NCBI GenBank assembly: GCA_965601455.1
Contig: OZ271831.1
Location: forward strand, 3,348,001-3,412,000
Reading direction: 5' to 3'
Source of the DNA: JANQEU01 sp965601455
Lineage (GTDB): Bacteria > Bacteroidota > Bacteroidia > Cytophagales > Cyclobacteriaceae
DNA: 64,000 nucleotides
The stretch's first letter is position 1. The number at the start of each line of letters is the position of its first letter. The position numbers and the translations under genes were made by a program. The notes below the pieces were generated by a model, which made no database searches, was not told the origin of the DNA, and was given only the letters and a program-made list of their open reading frames with translations. This document shows positions 44,843 to 53,920 of the stretch, piece after piece.

Positions 44843-45304
44843 ATGAAGATAAACTCAAATTACCGTCTCAGAAATATTTTGGTAGCGACGGACTTCAGCC
44901 CGGCTGCGTGGCAGGCGATCAAAGTGAGCGCAGGGATTGCCAGCGGCTGCGATTGCAAAGTCTTTGTTGTACATGTGCAATCGGATGATTTTGATGGAAG
45001 TGATAATGGATTAATTGATCACTACGAGAAAATCAAAGAAGATGTCTCGCAAATCGCATATGATCTGGGTAAAACCTATCATTTCCATATCGAAAGCACC
45101 GTTTTGACTGGCAATATCACGGACAAGCTAAATGAATTTATCAATGAGCACGATATTGATCTGGTCCTTATGGGTGCTAACTCCAGCTTCGATGGTCATG
45201 TTGGAAGCCACACCACATTAATGATAGAGTCGTCTTCAGCTCCGGTTTTGGTTATTCCACCTGCCATGGAAAAAGAACAAACGAAAAAGTTAGTAATTAA
45301 CTAA
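44843..45304 (+). CDS. Universal stress protein, single domain
   Basis: UspA-fold protein of 153 residues: NILVATDFSPAAWQAIKVSAGIA at the N-terminus, VFVVHVQ strand, and DLVLMGANSSFDGHVGSHTTLMIESSSAPVLVIPP at the C-terminus (quoted region about 108-143). The ATP-binding G-2x-G-9x-G(S/T) motif is only partial, with GANSSFDGHVGS. It lies 4 bases before the tandem Usp gene and opens a plus-strand run leading to the cbb3 operon. Usp genes next to cbb3 oxidase genes are common in micro-oxic regulons. Confidence 0.92.
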   Translation: MKINSNYRLRNILVATDFSPAAWQAIKVSAGIASGCDCKVFVVHVQSDDFDGSDNGLIDHYEKIKEDVSQIAYDLGKTYHFHIESTVLTGNITDKLNEFINEHDIDLVLMGANSSFDGHVGSHTTLMIESSSAPVLVIPPAMEKEQTKKLVIN

Positions 45305-45308
45305 AACC

Positions 45309-46193
45309 ATGAAACGAATTCTTGTTCCCACCGATTTTTCTGATACTTCAAAAATGGCCATGGATTTTGCTGTCAAGTTGGCCAAAAAGAACACTACATC
45401 AATTACGTTGCTGCATGCGCTGGATTTTCCTATCCCGATGGGAGACATGTACGTCTCACCGACAATTGCCAATGAGGTGTATGAAGCATCTACCGCATCC
45501 GTTTCGAGAGAACTTGAAAGACTGTGTGAACATATTAAAGACGAGCACGGAGTAGCTTGTGAATACCATGTGCAACTTGGCCCTCTAACTGAAGTGATTG
45601 AAAGCTATGAAAAAAACAATCAATTTGATTCAGTAATAATGGGGACCCATGGTGCCTCAGGCCTGAAGGAAGTATTTGTTGGATCAAACACAGAAAAAGT
45701 TATTCGAAGGAGTCTAGCTCCCGTTTTTTCGATACATAGTGAACACGAAGTTGAGGACATCAACAATATCCTAATTCCTACCAGCTTCGAGGATCTAACA
45801 GTGGGCTTCTTGATGAGAGTGAAGCAACTTTCTGCTTTTTTAGATGCCAAACTATTCTTCCTTTATATCGATACTCCTGGCGGACATATTAATAGCGAAG
45901 TATTCTATGAGGAGATGCAAAAAACTCTTCAAGAGAATCTGGTACAGAATTATGAGATTCACATGAAGCGTGATTTCAGCCCTGAGGACGGTATTTTCAG
46001 ATTCGCTGAAAACTCTAAAGCTGATATGATTGGGATGGCAACTCATGGGAATCTAGGCCTCAACCATTTGCTTAACGGTAGTCTGGCAGAGGACATAGCG
46101 AACCACTCAAATATTCCCGTTTGGACCTACAACTTAAGGGCAGATGAAGAAATGGAAAAGCGGTTCAAAGATGAGCTAACAGAAACTCATTGA
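45309..46193 (+). CDS. Universal stress protein, tandem Usp domains
   Basis: Two UspA domains in one 294-residue chain. The first (about 1-150) has RILVPTDFSDTSKMAMDFAV and a good ATP-type loop SVIMGTHGASGLKEVFVGSNTEKV. The second (about 155-285) has NNILIPTSFEDLTVGFLMRV and DMIGMATHGNLGLNHLLNGSLAEDI. Both glycine loops look able to bind nucleotide. No membrane segments. It follows the single-domain gene by 4 bases and precedes ccoI by 45 bases, so the stress genes may be cotranscribed with the oxidase genes. Confidence 0.93.
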   Translation: MKRILVPTDFSDTSKMAMDFAVKLAKKNTTSITLLHALDFPIPMGDMYVSPTIANEVYEASTASVSRELERLCEHIKDEHGVACEYHVQLGPLTEVIESYEKNNQFDSVIMGTHGASGLKEVFVGSNTEKVIRRSLAPVFSIHSEHEVEDINNILIPTSFEDLTVGFLMRVKQLSAFLDAKLFFLYIDTPGGHINSEVFYEEMQKTLQENLVQNYEIHMKRDFSPEDGIFRFAENSKADMIGMATHGNLGLNHLLNGSLAEDIANHSNIPVWTYNLRADEEMEKRFKDELTETH

Positions 46194-46238
46194 GAGTAGG
46201 GAAAATCAACCAATTTTTGAAGAGAAAGGATAGATGTT

Positions 46239-48659
46239 TTGAGTAAGCACCACTGTTACCACTGCGGGGATCCCTGTGATGAATCAATAAGTCTGTCCGA
46301 TAAATACTTCTGTTGCTCCGGTTGCAAAACAGTTTACGGAATCATTTCAGAGAATGGGTTATCAACGTACTATAGTCTAAATCAAAACCCAGGTATCAAA
46401 TCAAAAGACAGCCGGCTGGAATTTCTGGATAATGAAGAAATTCAGAAGCGGTTCATTGTTTTTGAAAACGACACCACCGCAAAGGTCAAACTGAAGCTAC
46501 CGGAAATACACTGTACCAGTTGTATTTGGCTACTGGAAAATCTTCGCAAGCTCAATCCGGCTATTCTAAGCTGTAAGGTCAATTTTACCCATAAAAGCGC
46601 ATCCATTCTCTACAGCAAGAAACAGATCTCCCTAAAGGAATTGGCTCAACTACTATCAGCCATCGGTTATACCCCGGATTTCACTGAAGATGCTGATAAA
46701 GCAAAAAGCAGAACCTCTTCAAATCTCGTAAGGAAAATGGCTGTTGCCGGCTTTTGTTTCGGGAATTCCATGTTGATTAGCCTCCCGGAGTACCTGGATA
46801 CTGCCTTTTCAGTTGATAGAAGCTTTACTCAATACTTTGGATTGATCAATGTTCTCTTGTCCCTACCCGTGCTTCTTTTTAGTGCCCGGGGTTATTTCAA
46901 ATCTTCTTTATCCAGCTTGAAGCATTTACATATTAATATGGATCTGCCAATTGCTATCGGTATTATCGCCTTGTTTAGTCGGTCATTATTTGAAATCATT
47001 ACAGAAACAGGACCCGGCTATATCGACTCGCTAACTGGACTTGTTTTCTTCCTCCTTGTTGGCCAATGGTATCAAAGTAAGACTTATGAAGCGCTATCCT
47101 TTGACCGTGACTACAAGTCATTTTTTCCAATTGCAGTTTCTAAACTAGTGAATGGTATTGTGGAACATATACCAGTGGAAAAAATGAAGAAGGGAGACCT
47201 TATACTTATCCACCATGACGAGATAATACCGGGAGATGGTGAAATAGTAGACGGAAACGGAGAACTGGATTACAGCTTTATTACAGGTGAAAGTGCCATT
47301 GAAATCAAGAAAAAAGGTGAAAAGGTCTTCGCCGGAGGGAGACAAAAAGGTCAATCGGTAAAAATTAGAATTGAGCAATTGGTACAAGCCGGCCACTTGA
47401 CTGCTTTATGGAACCAACAATCAGGCAAATCGGAAAAAGCTGAACTGGAGGCGGTAACAAACCGAATCGCACCTTACTTTGTCAGTGTCATCCTATTACT
47501 CGCCCTTGGATCTGGAATTGCGTGGTATTTCATTGATAGTCAGAAGGTTTGGTTAGTTGTTAGTGCGGTACTCATCATCGCTTGTCCTTGCGCCCTAGCC
47601 CTGGCTGCACCCTTCGGACTGGGTCAAGCCATGAGAGTTCTTGGAAAGAATCACCTCTTTCTACGAAGCGTCAGCGTCGTTGAGGATCTGGTGAAAATCA
47701 AATCAATTGTATTTGATAAAACCGGAACTTTGACAAAGAATAATCGATCAGAAGTGGCCTTTTCGGGCTCCCTCACAGATCACGAAAAGAGCCTCATCTA
47801 CTCCCTAACTGCCGAAAGCTTACATCCATATAGTCGGGCTTTAAATGAGTGGTTTCGCGATTTCGAACGGAAACAGGATATTAATCAATTCGAAGAGATT
47901 ACCGGTAAAGGGATATCAGGCACGATAGGAGGAAAATCCATCCGACTAGGTTCAGATGCTTTTATTAATGGATCTAAGAATGAAAAAGGTATTCACCTGG
48001 AGATAGATGGTGTCTATAAAGGAGTTTTTGCCGTAGATACCCCATACCGGAAGGGTATTATCGATACACTGAAAGACCTCAAATCAAACTTCCAACTGCA
48101 TCTACTTAGTGGTGATCAGGATCATGAGAGGGCTTTCCTGTCCCCTTATTTCCACCAGTTACATTTTCAACAAAAACCGGAAGATAAGCTTCAACAATTA
48201 GAGAGGCTTCGAGGCAAAGATCAGGTCATGATGATTGGTGATGGCCTAAACGATGCGGGTGCTCTTGAAAAAGCTGATGTGGGAATTGCTGTGGTTGAGG
48301 ATCTACATACTTTTTCTCCTGCATCGGATGCCATTATTAAAGCGGAGGAACTACGCCATTTGCCAGACTTCATGAAATTCAGTAGGCGTGCAATACGGAT
48401 TATTTACCTGGCTTTTGCACTGTCCTTTATGTATAATATTGTAGGGCTCAGCTTTGCTATTGCTGGCAGTCTGACTCCACTTTTTTCAGCAATCCTTATG
48501 CCGATCAGCTCCATTACTGTAGTGGCATTTGTAAGCCTAGCCACATCATTTGCTGGAAAGAAGACCTTAAAGCTGACAAAAATCAGCAGACCCTCTGTAA
48601 GTAGTCAGCCTGTTGAAACCCATTCCAAAAGATCATTGCATATTCTAAAACCCGTATAG
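46239..48659 (+). CDS. ccoI: Copper-translocating P1B-type ATPase CcoI (cbb3 assembly)
   Basis: Exports copper for cbb3 oxidase maturation. The N-terminus has a cysteine-rich metal-binding region (CYHCGDPC, residues 6-13, and CCSGC, 25-29) and an HMA domain with the metal pair in IHCTSCIWLL. Then come eight membrane helices, the transmembrane metal site IIACPCALALAAP, the phosphorylation site VFDKTGTLTK, the TGES-equivalent FITGES and the hinge MMIGDGLNDAGAL. Length 806 is normal for the CcoI group. The start is TTG, preceded by a purine-rich AGAAAGGAT. ccoS begins at the very next base after the stop. Confidence 0.95.
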   Translation: MSKHHCYHCGDPCDESISLSDKYFCCSGCKTVYGIISENGLSTYYSLNQNPGIKSKDSRLEFLDNEEIQKRFIVFENDTTAKVKLKLPEIHCTSCIWLLENLRKLNPAILSCKVNFTHKSASILYSKKQISLKELAQLLSAIGYTPDFTEDADKAKSRTSSNLVRKMAVAGFCFGNSMLISLPEYLDTAFSVDRSFTQYFGLINVLLSLPVLLFSARGYFKSSLSSLKHLHINMDLPIAIGIIALFSRSLFEIITETGPGYIDSLTGLVFFLLVGQWYQSKTYEALSFDRDYKSFFPIAVSKLVNGIVEHIPVEKMKKGDLILIHHDEIIPGDGEIVDGNGELDYSFITGESAIEIKKKGEKVFAGGRQKGQSVKIRIEQLVQAGHLTALWNQQSGKSEKAELEAVTNRIAPYFVSVILLLALGSGIAWYFIDSQKVWLVVSAVLIIACPCALALAAPFGLGQAMRVLGKNHLFLRSVSVVEDLVKIKSIVFDKTGTLTKNNRSEVAFSGSLTDHEKSLIYSLTAESLHPYSRALNEWFRDFERKQDINQFEEITGKGISGTIGGKSIRLGSDAFINGSKNEKGIHLEIDGVYKGVFAVDTPYRKGIIDTLKDLKSNFQLHLLSGDQDHERAFLSPYFHQLHFQQKPEDKLQQLERLRGKDQVMMIGDGLNDAGALEKADVGIAVVEDLHTFSPASDAIIKAEELRHLPDFMKFSRRAIRIIYLAFALSFMYNIVGLSFAIAGSLTPLFSAILMPISSITVVAFVSLATSFAGKKTLKLTKISRPSVSSQPVETHSKRSLHILKPV

Positions 48660-48812
48660 ATGGCAGTTATTTTTCTTCTTATTGGCATTAGTTTGATTGT
48701 AGCCTCTGGATTTCTGTTTGCATTTCTCTGGGCAAGTAATACAGGTCAATTTGAGGATGACCAATCGCCTTCTATACGAATACTTTTTGATGACGACCTA
48801 AATGAAAACTAA
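48660..48812 (+). CDS. ccoS: cbb3 oxidase assembly protein CcoS
   Basis: Small 50-residue single-helix membrane protein needed for cofactor insertion into cbb3 oxidase. It has one membrane segment (about 3-26, ending FLFAFLWAS), then the family motif GQFEDD and the conserved tail SIRILFDDD. It lies exactly between ccoI (adjacent base) and ccoNO (2-base gap). I checked the frame around the tail and it is intact to the TAA. Confidence 0.93.
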   Translation: MAVIFLLIGISLIVASGFLFAFLWASNTGQFEDDQSPSIRILFDDDLNEN

Positions 48813-48814
48813 AT

Positions 48815-50974
48815 ATGTCTGAGATGACCGACCAAAAACCCGCTTCGAACGCCTTGATGGAGTCATTCGAGTATGATAATCAAATCGTTCGACTATTCTT
48901 AATTGCTGCAACGATATTCGGGATCATCGGAATGACGGTTGGGCTATTAGTTGCCTGCCAGTTTTTCCTACCCGAATTGAATTTCGGACTCCAGTATACC
49001 ACCTTCGGTAGAATAAGACCACTGCACACCAATGCGGTGATTTTTGCTTTTGTAGGTAATGGAATTTTCGCTGGTGTCTATTATTCACTTCAGCGGCTAT
49101 GTAAAGCGCCAATGTTTTCTAAACAACTCAGTTATATTCATTTCTGGGGTTGGCAATTGATCATTCTTGCAGCGGCAATAACTCTTCCTTTAGGATTCAC
49201 TACTGGAAAGGAATATGCTGAACTGGAATGGCCAATCGATATCGCTATCGCCCTGATTTGGGTAGTCTTTGGTATCAATATGTTCGGTACCATTCTTAAG
49301 AGAAGAGAAAGACACTTGTATGTGGCGATCTGGTTTTACATCGCAACGTTCGTCACCGTTGCCATGCTACATATTGTCAATTCATTTGAATTACCAATTG
49401 CCTTTCTGAAAAGCTACTCCATCTATGCAGGTGTGCAGGATGCTTTGGTTCAGTGGTGGTACGGTCATAATGCCGTGGCATTCTTCCTCACCACTCCTTA
49501 CCTTGGGCTAATGTATTATTTCGTTCCAAAAGCAGCGAATAGGCCGGTTTATTCCTACAGACTGTCTATAGTCCACTTTTGGGCCTTAATATTTATCTAC
49601 ATCTGGGCGGGGCCTCACCACCTGCTTTATAATGCACTACCTGATTGGGCACAGTCATTAGGCACCGTATTCTCTGTAATGCTTATTGCTCCATCCTGGG
49701 GTGGTATGCTAAATGGTCTATTTACGCTTAGAGGTGCCTGGGATCGAGTAAGAGAAGATCCTATATTGAAATTCATGGTAGTGGCCATTACCTGCTACGG
49801 CATGTCCACATTCGAAGGGCCGATGCTAAGCCTGAAGAACGTAAATGCCATTGGTCACTTTACCGATTGGGTCATCGCCCACGTACACATTGGTGGATTG
49901 GGCTGGAATGGTTTCCTAACCTTTGGTATGCTGTATTTCCTAATCCCAAGGTTATATAAGACTCAGATTTTTAGCCTCAAATTGGCCAACTTCCACTTCT
50001 GGATAGGTACAATTGGTATCATATTTTATGCTCTACCAATGTATTGGGCGGGCTTCACACAAAGCTTAATGTGGAAACAATTCACACCATCAGGTCAATT
50101 AGCATATCCAAATTTCCTGGAAACAGTAACTCAAATAGAGACCATGTATATACTACGTGCTGTAGGTGGATTCCTCTACCTCACAGGAGTATTTGTTATG
50201 GTATACAACCTGGTAAAAACTGCACAGGCTGGTGAGTTTCAAAAGACAACGAAAGCAGAAGCTGCTCCACTTGAGAAAGATTATAAACCGGCTGCAGGTG
50301 ACCACTGGCACCGAAGAATTTTTGAATGGAAACCGATTACCATGTTGGTATGGAGTTTCATTGCCGTCGCTATAGGTGGTATTGTAGAGTTTGTACCTAC
50401 TTTCCTGGTCAAGAGCAATGTGCCAACCATTGAAAGCGTAAAACCATACACTCCTTTGGAATTGCATGGTCGTGACCTATACATCCGAGAAGGTTGCTAC
50501 ACCTGCCACTCTCAGATGATCAGACCATTTAGAAGTGAAACGGAACGTTATGGTGAATATGCCAAAGCCGGGGAATTCATTTACGATCACCCATTCCAAT
50601 GGGGTAGTAAAAGAACAGGCCCTGACCTACTTAGAGTCGGTGGAAAATACTCTCACGGTTGGCATTTCAATCACATGCTTGAACCAGTGAGTATGTCCCC
50701 AGGATCGATCATGCCTCCATATCCCTGGCTGTTCGACCAGGCGTGGGATAAGGAAAGTACCGATGACAAGATCATTGCCATGCGTAAACTGGGTGTACCC
50801 TACGAAGAAGGATTCGAAGAGAAAGCTCTGCAATACGCTGAAATGCAAGCCTCAAAGATTGTGAATGATCTAAAATCAGAAAGCATTAATGCTGACAAGG
50901 ACACTGAAATCATTGCATTGATCGCATACCTTCAAAGAATAGGTACCGATATCAAACCTAAAACTGAGAACTAA
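48815..50974 (+). CDS. ccoNO: cbb3-type cytochrome c oxidase, fused subunits I and II (CcoN-CcoO)
   Basis: Catalytic core of the high-affinity terminal oxidase. Residues 1 to about 480 are CcoN with 12 membrane helices and heme/CuB histidines in RPLHTNAVIFAF, QWWYGHNAVAFFLTT, WAGPHHLLYNALPD and IAHVHIGGLGWNG. After a linker, a membrane anchor (about 510-535) and the CcoO monoheme cytochrome c follow: CYTCH at 561-565, Met ligand in PGSIMPPYPW. The N-O fusion is characteristic of Bacteroidota. Length 719. The gene is in a tight operon with ccoS before and ccoQ one base after. Confidence 0.97.
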   Translation: MSEMTDQKPASNALMESFEYDNQIVRLFLIAATIFGIIGMTVGLLVACQFFLPELNFGLQYTTFGRIRPLHTNAVIFAFVGNGIFAGVYYSLQRLCKAPMFSKQLSYIHFWGWQLIILAAAITLPLGFTTGKEYAELEWPIDIAIALIWVVFGINMFGTILKRRERHLYVAIWFYIATFVTVAMLHIVNSFELPIAFLKSYSIYAGVQDALVQWWYGHNAVAFFLTTPYLGLMYYFVPKAANRPVYSYRLSIVHFWALIFIYIWAGPHHLLYNALPDWAQSLGTVFSVMLIAPSWGGMLNGLFTLRGAWDRVREDPILKFMVVAITCYGMSTFEGPMLSLKNVNAIGHFTDWVIAHVHIGGLGWNGFLTFGMLYFLIPRLYKTQIFSLKLANFHFWIGTIGIIFYALPMYWAGFTQSLMWKQFTPSGQLAYPNFLETVTQIETMYILRAVGGFLYLTGVFVMVYNLVKTAQAGEFQKTTKAEAAPLEKDYKPAAGDHWHRRIFEWKPITMLVWSFIAVAIGGIVEFVPTFLVKSNVPTIESVKPYTPLELHGRDLYIREGCYTCHSQMIRPFRSETERYGEYAKAGEFIYDHPFQWGSKRTGPDLLRVGGKYSHGWHFNHMLEPVSMSPGSIMPPYPWLFDQAWDKESTDDKIIAMRKLGVPYEEGFEEKALQYAEMQASKIVNDLKSESINADKDTEIIALIAYLQRIGTDIKPKTEN

Positions 50975-50975
50975 G

Positions 50976-51158
50976 ATGTTAAAGTTTATAAAACACCACA
51001 TGGAGACAATAGCGGGGATTGAAATATATCCCCTCATCTCCTTTATCATCTTCTTTGTCTTTTTTGTTGCCCTCACTGTTTACGTCATTAGGAAAGACAA
51101 AAAGGAAATTCAAGAAATTTCAAACCTTCCTCTGGATCAAAACACCAACGAACTATGA
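50976..51158 (+). CDS. ccoQ: cbb3 oxidase small subunit CcoQ-like
   Basis: A 60-residue protein with one membrane helix (about 18-40, IYPLISFIIFFVFFVALTVYVI) followed by a charged tail (RKDKKEIQEI), the layout of CcoQ/FixQ. Assignment rests on position between ccoNO and ccoP and on topology. It overlaps ccoP by 4 bases. Confidence 0.85.
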   Translation: MLKFIKHHMETIAGIEIYPLISFIIFFVFFVALTVYVIRKDKKEIQEISNLPLDQNTNEL

Positions 51159-52030
51159 AAAAAGGATTACTTACCCTATTGACATTGCTACCTGGGATGC
51201 TTATGGCTCAGGAAGCGACTGAAGGATTCATTGATTCTTTCAAACAAGAAATCATTATGCTATTGGCAGTTGCAAGTGTTCTTTTGGCATTGCTCGCCTG
51301 TGTAATCGCTTATGTAGCTTTAAGAGCAGTTCTTGGCATGGATAAAGAGGAGGTGACAGAAAGGAAACCTAGTTTCTGGGAGAATTTCTACACTCGATTC
51401 AATGCGGCGAAACCGGAAGAGCAAGTCATCACTGACCATGTATACGACGGTATTAAGGAATTGGATAATAGACTTCCACCCTGGTGGCTCTATGGATTCT
51501 ACTTCACAATTTTCTTTGGGGTAGTATACCTGATCCACTTCCATGTACTGGGAACAGGAATGAGTAGTTCTGAAGAGTATGTGGCGGAAATGCAGGAAGC
51601 CGAAGCAGATATTGAAGCATATCTTGCCACCGTTGGTTCTTTAATAGACGAAACAAATGTTGAAATGTTAACTGATCAAGCCGAGCTACTGGCAGGACAG
51701 GAGATGTTTACACAGAATTGCTCAGCCTGCCATGGAATGGAAGGTCAAGGTGGGATCGGTCCGAATATGGTTGATGACTACTGGATACATGGAGGTGATG
51801 TCAAAGACGTGTTTTCCATAATTAAATATGGTGTACCTGCCAAAGGTATGATTGCATGGGAAAACCAGTTTAGCCCGGAACAAATGCAACAGTTAGCAAG
51901 CTTTATTCTAACGCTTCGAGGTACTGACCCTCCTAACCAAAAAGAACCTCAGGGGACACTTTATGAACCTGCAATGGACATGGAGGCCGCCTCCGATAGT
52001 GTAGAAACTGAGGAGCCGTTAGCAATTTAA
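51155..52030 (+). CDS. ccoP: cbb3 oxidase subunit III CcoP, monoheme form
   Basis: Membrane-anchored cytochrome c that feeds electrons to CcoNO. The N-terminus has a signal-like segment and a first helix (about 30-58), then the CcoP N-terminal motif with helix (RLPPWWLYGFYFTIFFGVVYL, about 107-127), and one cytochrome c domain with CSACH at 189-193 and axial Met in AKGMIAWEN. Classical proteobacterial CcoP has two CxxCH sites; only one is present in the 291 residues. The extra N-terminal helix is typical of the Bacteroidota form. Coupled to ccoQ by a 4-base overlap. Confidence 0.93.
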   Translation: MKKGLLTLLTLLPGMLMAQEATEGFIDSFKQEIIMLLAVASVLLALLACVIAYVALRAVLGMDKEEVTERKPSFWENFYTRFNAAKPEEQVITDHVYDGIKELDNRLPPWWLYGFYFTIFFGVVYLIHFHVLGTGMSSSEEYVAEMQEAEADIEAYLATVGSLIDETNVEMLTDQAELLAGQEMFTQNCSACHGMEGQGGIGPNMVDDYWIHGGDVKDVFSIIKYGVPAKGMIAWENQFSPEQMQQLASFILTLRGTDPPNQKEPQGTLYEPAMDMEAASDSVETEEPLAI

Positions 52031-52040
52031 AGCAAGAGAT

Positions 52041-53486
52041 ATGTCTGTGGTGGATGCGCAACTGGATTCTCTCTACAAGGATAAAGAGGAGAATGAAACA
52101 TTCCGGGATCAATTACCCGGTTTAGATGACGAGGGAAAAAGGAAATGGATCTACCCAAAGAAACCTAAAGGTAAATACACTAGGCGAAGAGAAATACTAG
52201 CTTATGCACTGATAGCATTTCTGATCACCGGGCCGTTCATCAAAATTTCCGGTGAACCAATCCTTTTGCTCAACATATTCGATAGAAAGTTTGTAATCCT
52301 GGGCCAGATATTCTGGCCCCAGGATTTTCATCTTTTTGCGATTGGATTAATCACCCTTGTTGTATTCGTTATTCTCTTCACCGTCGCATTTGGTCGATTA
52401 TTCTGTGGTTGGATTTGCCCACAAACCATTTTCATGGAAATGGTATTTAGAAAGATTGAATACTGGATTGAAGGGGACTATATGGCTCAGAAGAAACTGA
52501 ATAATGGCCCATGGAATAACCAGAAATGGGTTAAAAAGTCTCTCAAGCACTTAATATTCGTTGGAATATCCCTGGTCATAATGCATACCTTCATCGCCTA
52601 CCTTATCGGTGTGGAAGGACTACAGGAAATTGTTGCAGAAGGCCCAATGGAACGACCGGGTGGGTTTTTCGCCATGTTATTCTTCACCAGTTTGTTTTAT
52701 GGTGTTTTTGCTCATTTCAGGGAGCAGGCTTGCACTCAAGTATGTCCATATGGTCGACTGCAAGGAGTACTTCTTGATAAGAAAAGCATGGTAGTAGCCT
52801 ACGATTATGTCCGCGGAGAAGAAAGAGGAAAGTTCAGAAAAGGAGAAGATCGTGAAGAAAAAGGAAAAGGCGATTGTATTGACTGTAATCAATGTGTGTA
52901 TGTGTGTCCAACGGGTATAGACATACGAAATGGCACACAATTGGAATGCGTCAACTGTACCGCATGTATGGATGCTTGTGACGACATCATGGATCGTATC
53001 AATCAACCAAGAGGTTTGGTGAGATATGCTTCTGAATCAGGAATTTCAGAAGGCATTCCACTCACTTTCAATGCACGAATTGCGGGTTACACTGTGGTAT
53101 TAGTGGCTTTATTGGGAGTTCTAACCAGTATGATGGTACTGCGATCTGATGTAGAAACAACCATCCTTCGAACTCCGGGAATGACGTACCAGGAGCGCGA
53201 AGATGGTACAATCTCAAACCTCTACAATATCAAACTGGTAAATAAGACCAATAAAGAGATCAGCATTGATCTACTTTTACCAGAGGATGCAAATATGAAT
53301 ATCGAATGGGTAGGTCAACTACCAGTGGTACCTCCCACTGGTACAGCTCAAGGAGCTTTATTCCTTATAAGAGATCCTTCCGATATTGAAAAGCGAAGTG
53401 AATCATTTGACATCAAAGTACTTGGAAACGGAGAAGTTGTTGAAACAATAAGTACTAAGTTTCTAGGACCGATAAACATCAACTAG
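52041..53486 (+). CDS. ccoG: cbb3 oxidase assembly ferredoxin-like protein CcoG
   Basis: Membrane-bound iron-sulfur protein, thought to reduce Cu(II) for CcoI-linked cbb3 assembly. It has several membrane helices (near residues 50-70, 95-125, 170-195, 210-230, 350-370). Cysteine clusters are FCGWICPQT, CTQVCPYGRLQG, and the 2x[4Fe-4S] ferredoxin set CIDCNQCVYVCPTG and CVNCTACMDACDD. The C-terminal 110 residues form an Ig-like periplasmic domain (NLYNIKLVNKTNKEISIDL). Length 481. It follows ccoP by 10 bases. Confidence 0.95.
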   Translation: MSVVDAQLDSLYKDKEENETFRDQLPGLDDEGKRKWIYPKKPKGKYTRRREILAYALIAFLITGPFIKISGEPILLLNIFDRKFVILGQIFWPQDFHLFAIGLITLVVFVILFTVAFGRLFCGWICPQTIFMEMVFRKIEYWIEGDYMAQKKLNNGPWNNQKWVKKSLKHLIFVGISLVIMHTFIAYLIGVEGLQEIVAEGPMERPGGFFAMLFFTSLFYGVFAHFREQACTQVCPYGRLQGVLLDKKSMVVAYDYVRGEERGKFRKGEDREEKGKGDCIDCNQCVYVCPTGIDIRNGTQLECVNCTACMDACDDIMDRINQPRGLVRYASESGISEGIPLTFNARIAGYTVVLVALLGVLTSMMVLRSDVETTILRTPGMTYQEREDGTISNLYNIKLVNKTNKEISIDLLLPEDANMNIEWVGQLPVVPPTGTAQGALFLIRDPSDIEKRSESFDIKVLGNGEVVETISTKFLGPININ

Positions 53487-53488
53487 AT

Positions 53489-53920
53489 ATGAAAAATAAT
53501 TGGGGAACATATATAACCTTGAGCTTCATCGCCTTTTGTGGATTTATCATTTGGTTGGTGATACAAGCCTTCCAAACAGATTTTTATCTTACTACGGAGG
53601 ACTATTACTTACAGGAGTTGAATTTTCAGGATCATATTGAAGCTAAAGAAAATGCAATGAAACTGACTGAATTACCGGTTCTCTCAGGAGATCAGGATAA
53701 TATTTATTTGACTTTTCCGGATAACCACACTCCTGAAATGGGACAATTGCATTTATATAGACCCGATAATGCAAACCTTGATGGCAAGTTTGAATTAACT
53801 AACGGTCTTACTACTGTCTCAAAACAAGAGCTAGCAGCAGGTCGATACATTGCCAAAATATCCTGGGAGAAAGAGGAAAAAGTCTTCTACTTTGAAAAAG
53901 AAATAAGATTGAAAAAATGA
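53489..53920 (+). CDS. ccoH: FixH/CcoH-family cbb3 assembly protein
   Basis: 143-residue protein with one N-terminal membrane helix (about 8-27, LSFIAFCGFIIWLVIQAF), then a short motif DFYLTTEDYYLQELNFQDHI typical of CcoH/FixH, and a periplasmic beta-sandwich (HLYRPDNANLDGKFEL; AGRYIAKISWEKEEKVFYFEK). It probably stabilises the assembling oxidase. It is 2 bases after ccoG and overlaps the next gene by 4 bases. Confidence 0.92.
   Translation: MKNNWGTYITLSFIAFCGFIIWLVIQAFQTDFYLTTEDYYLQELNFQDHIEAKENAMKLTELPVLSGDQDNIYLTFPDNHTPEMGQLHLYRPDNANLDGKFELTNGLTTVSKQELAAGRYIAKISWEKEEKVFYFEKEIRLKK

Noticed and set aside
48660..48812. Suspected frameshift in the ccoS tail
   Set aside because: Careful re-reading of the bases around 48775-48790 shows the SIRILFDDD tail in frame through to the TAA.
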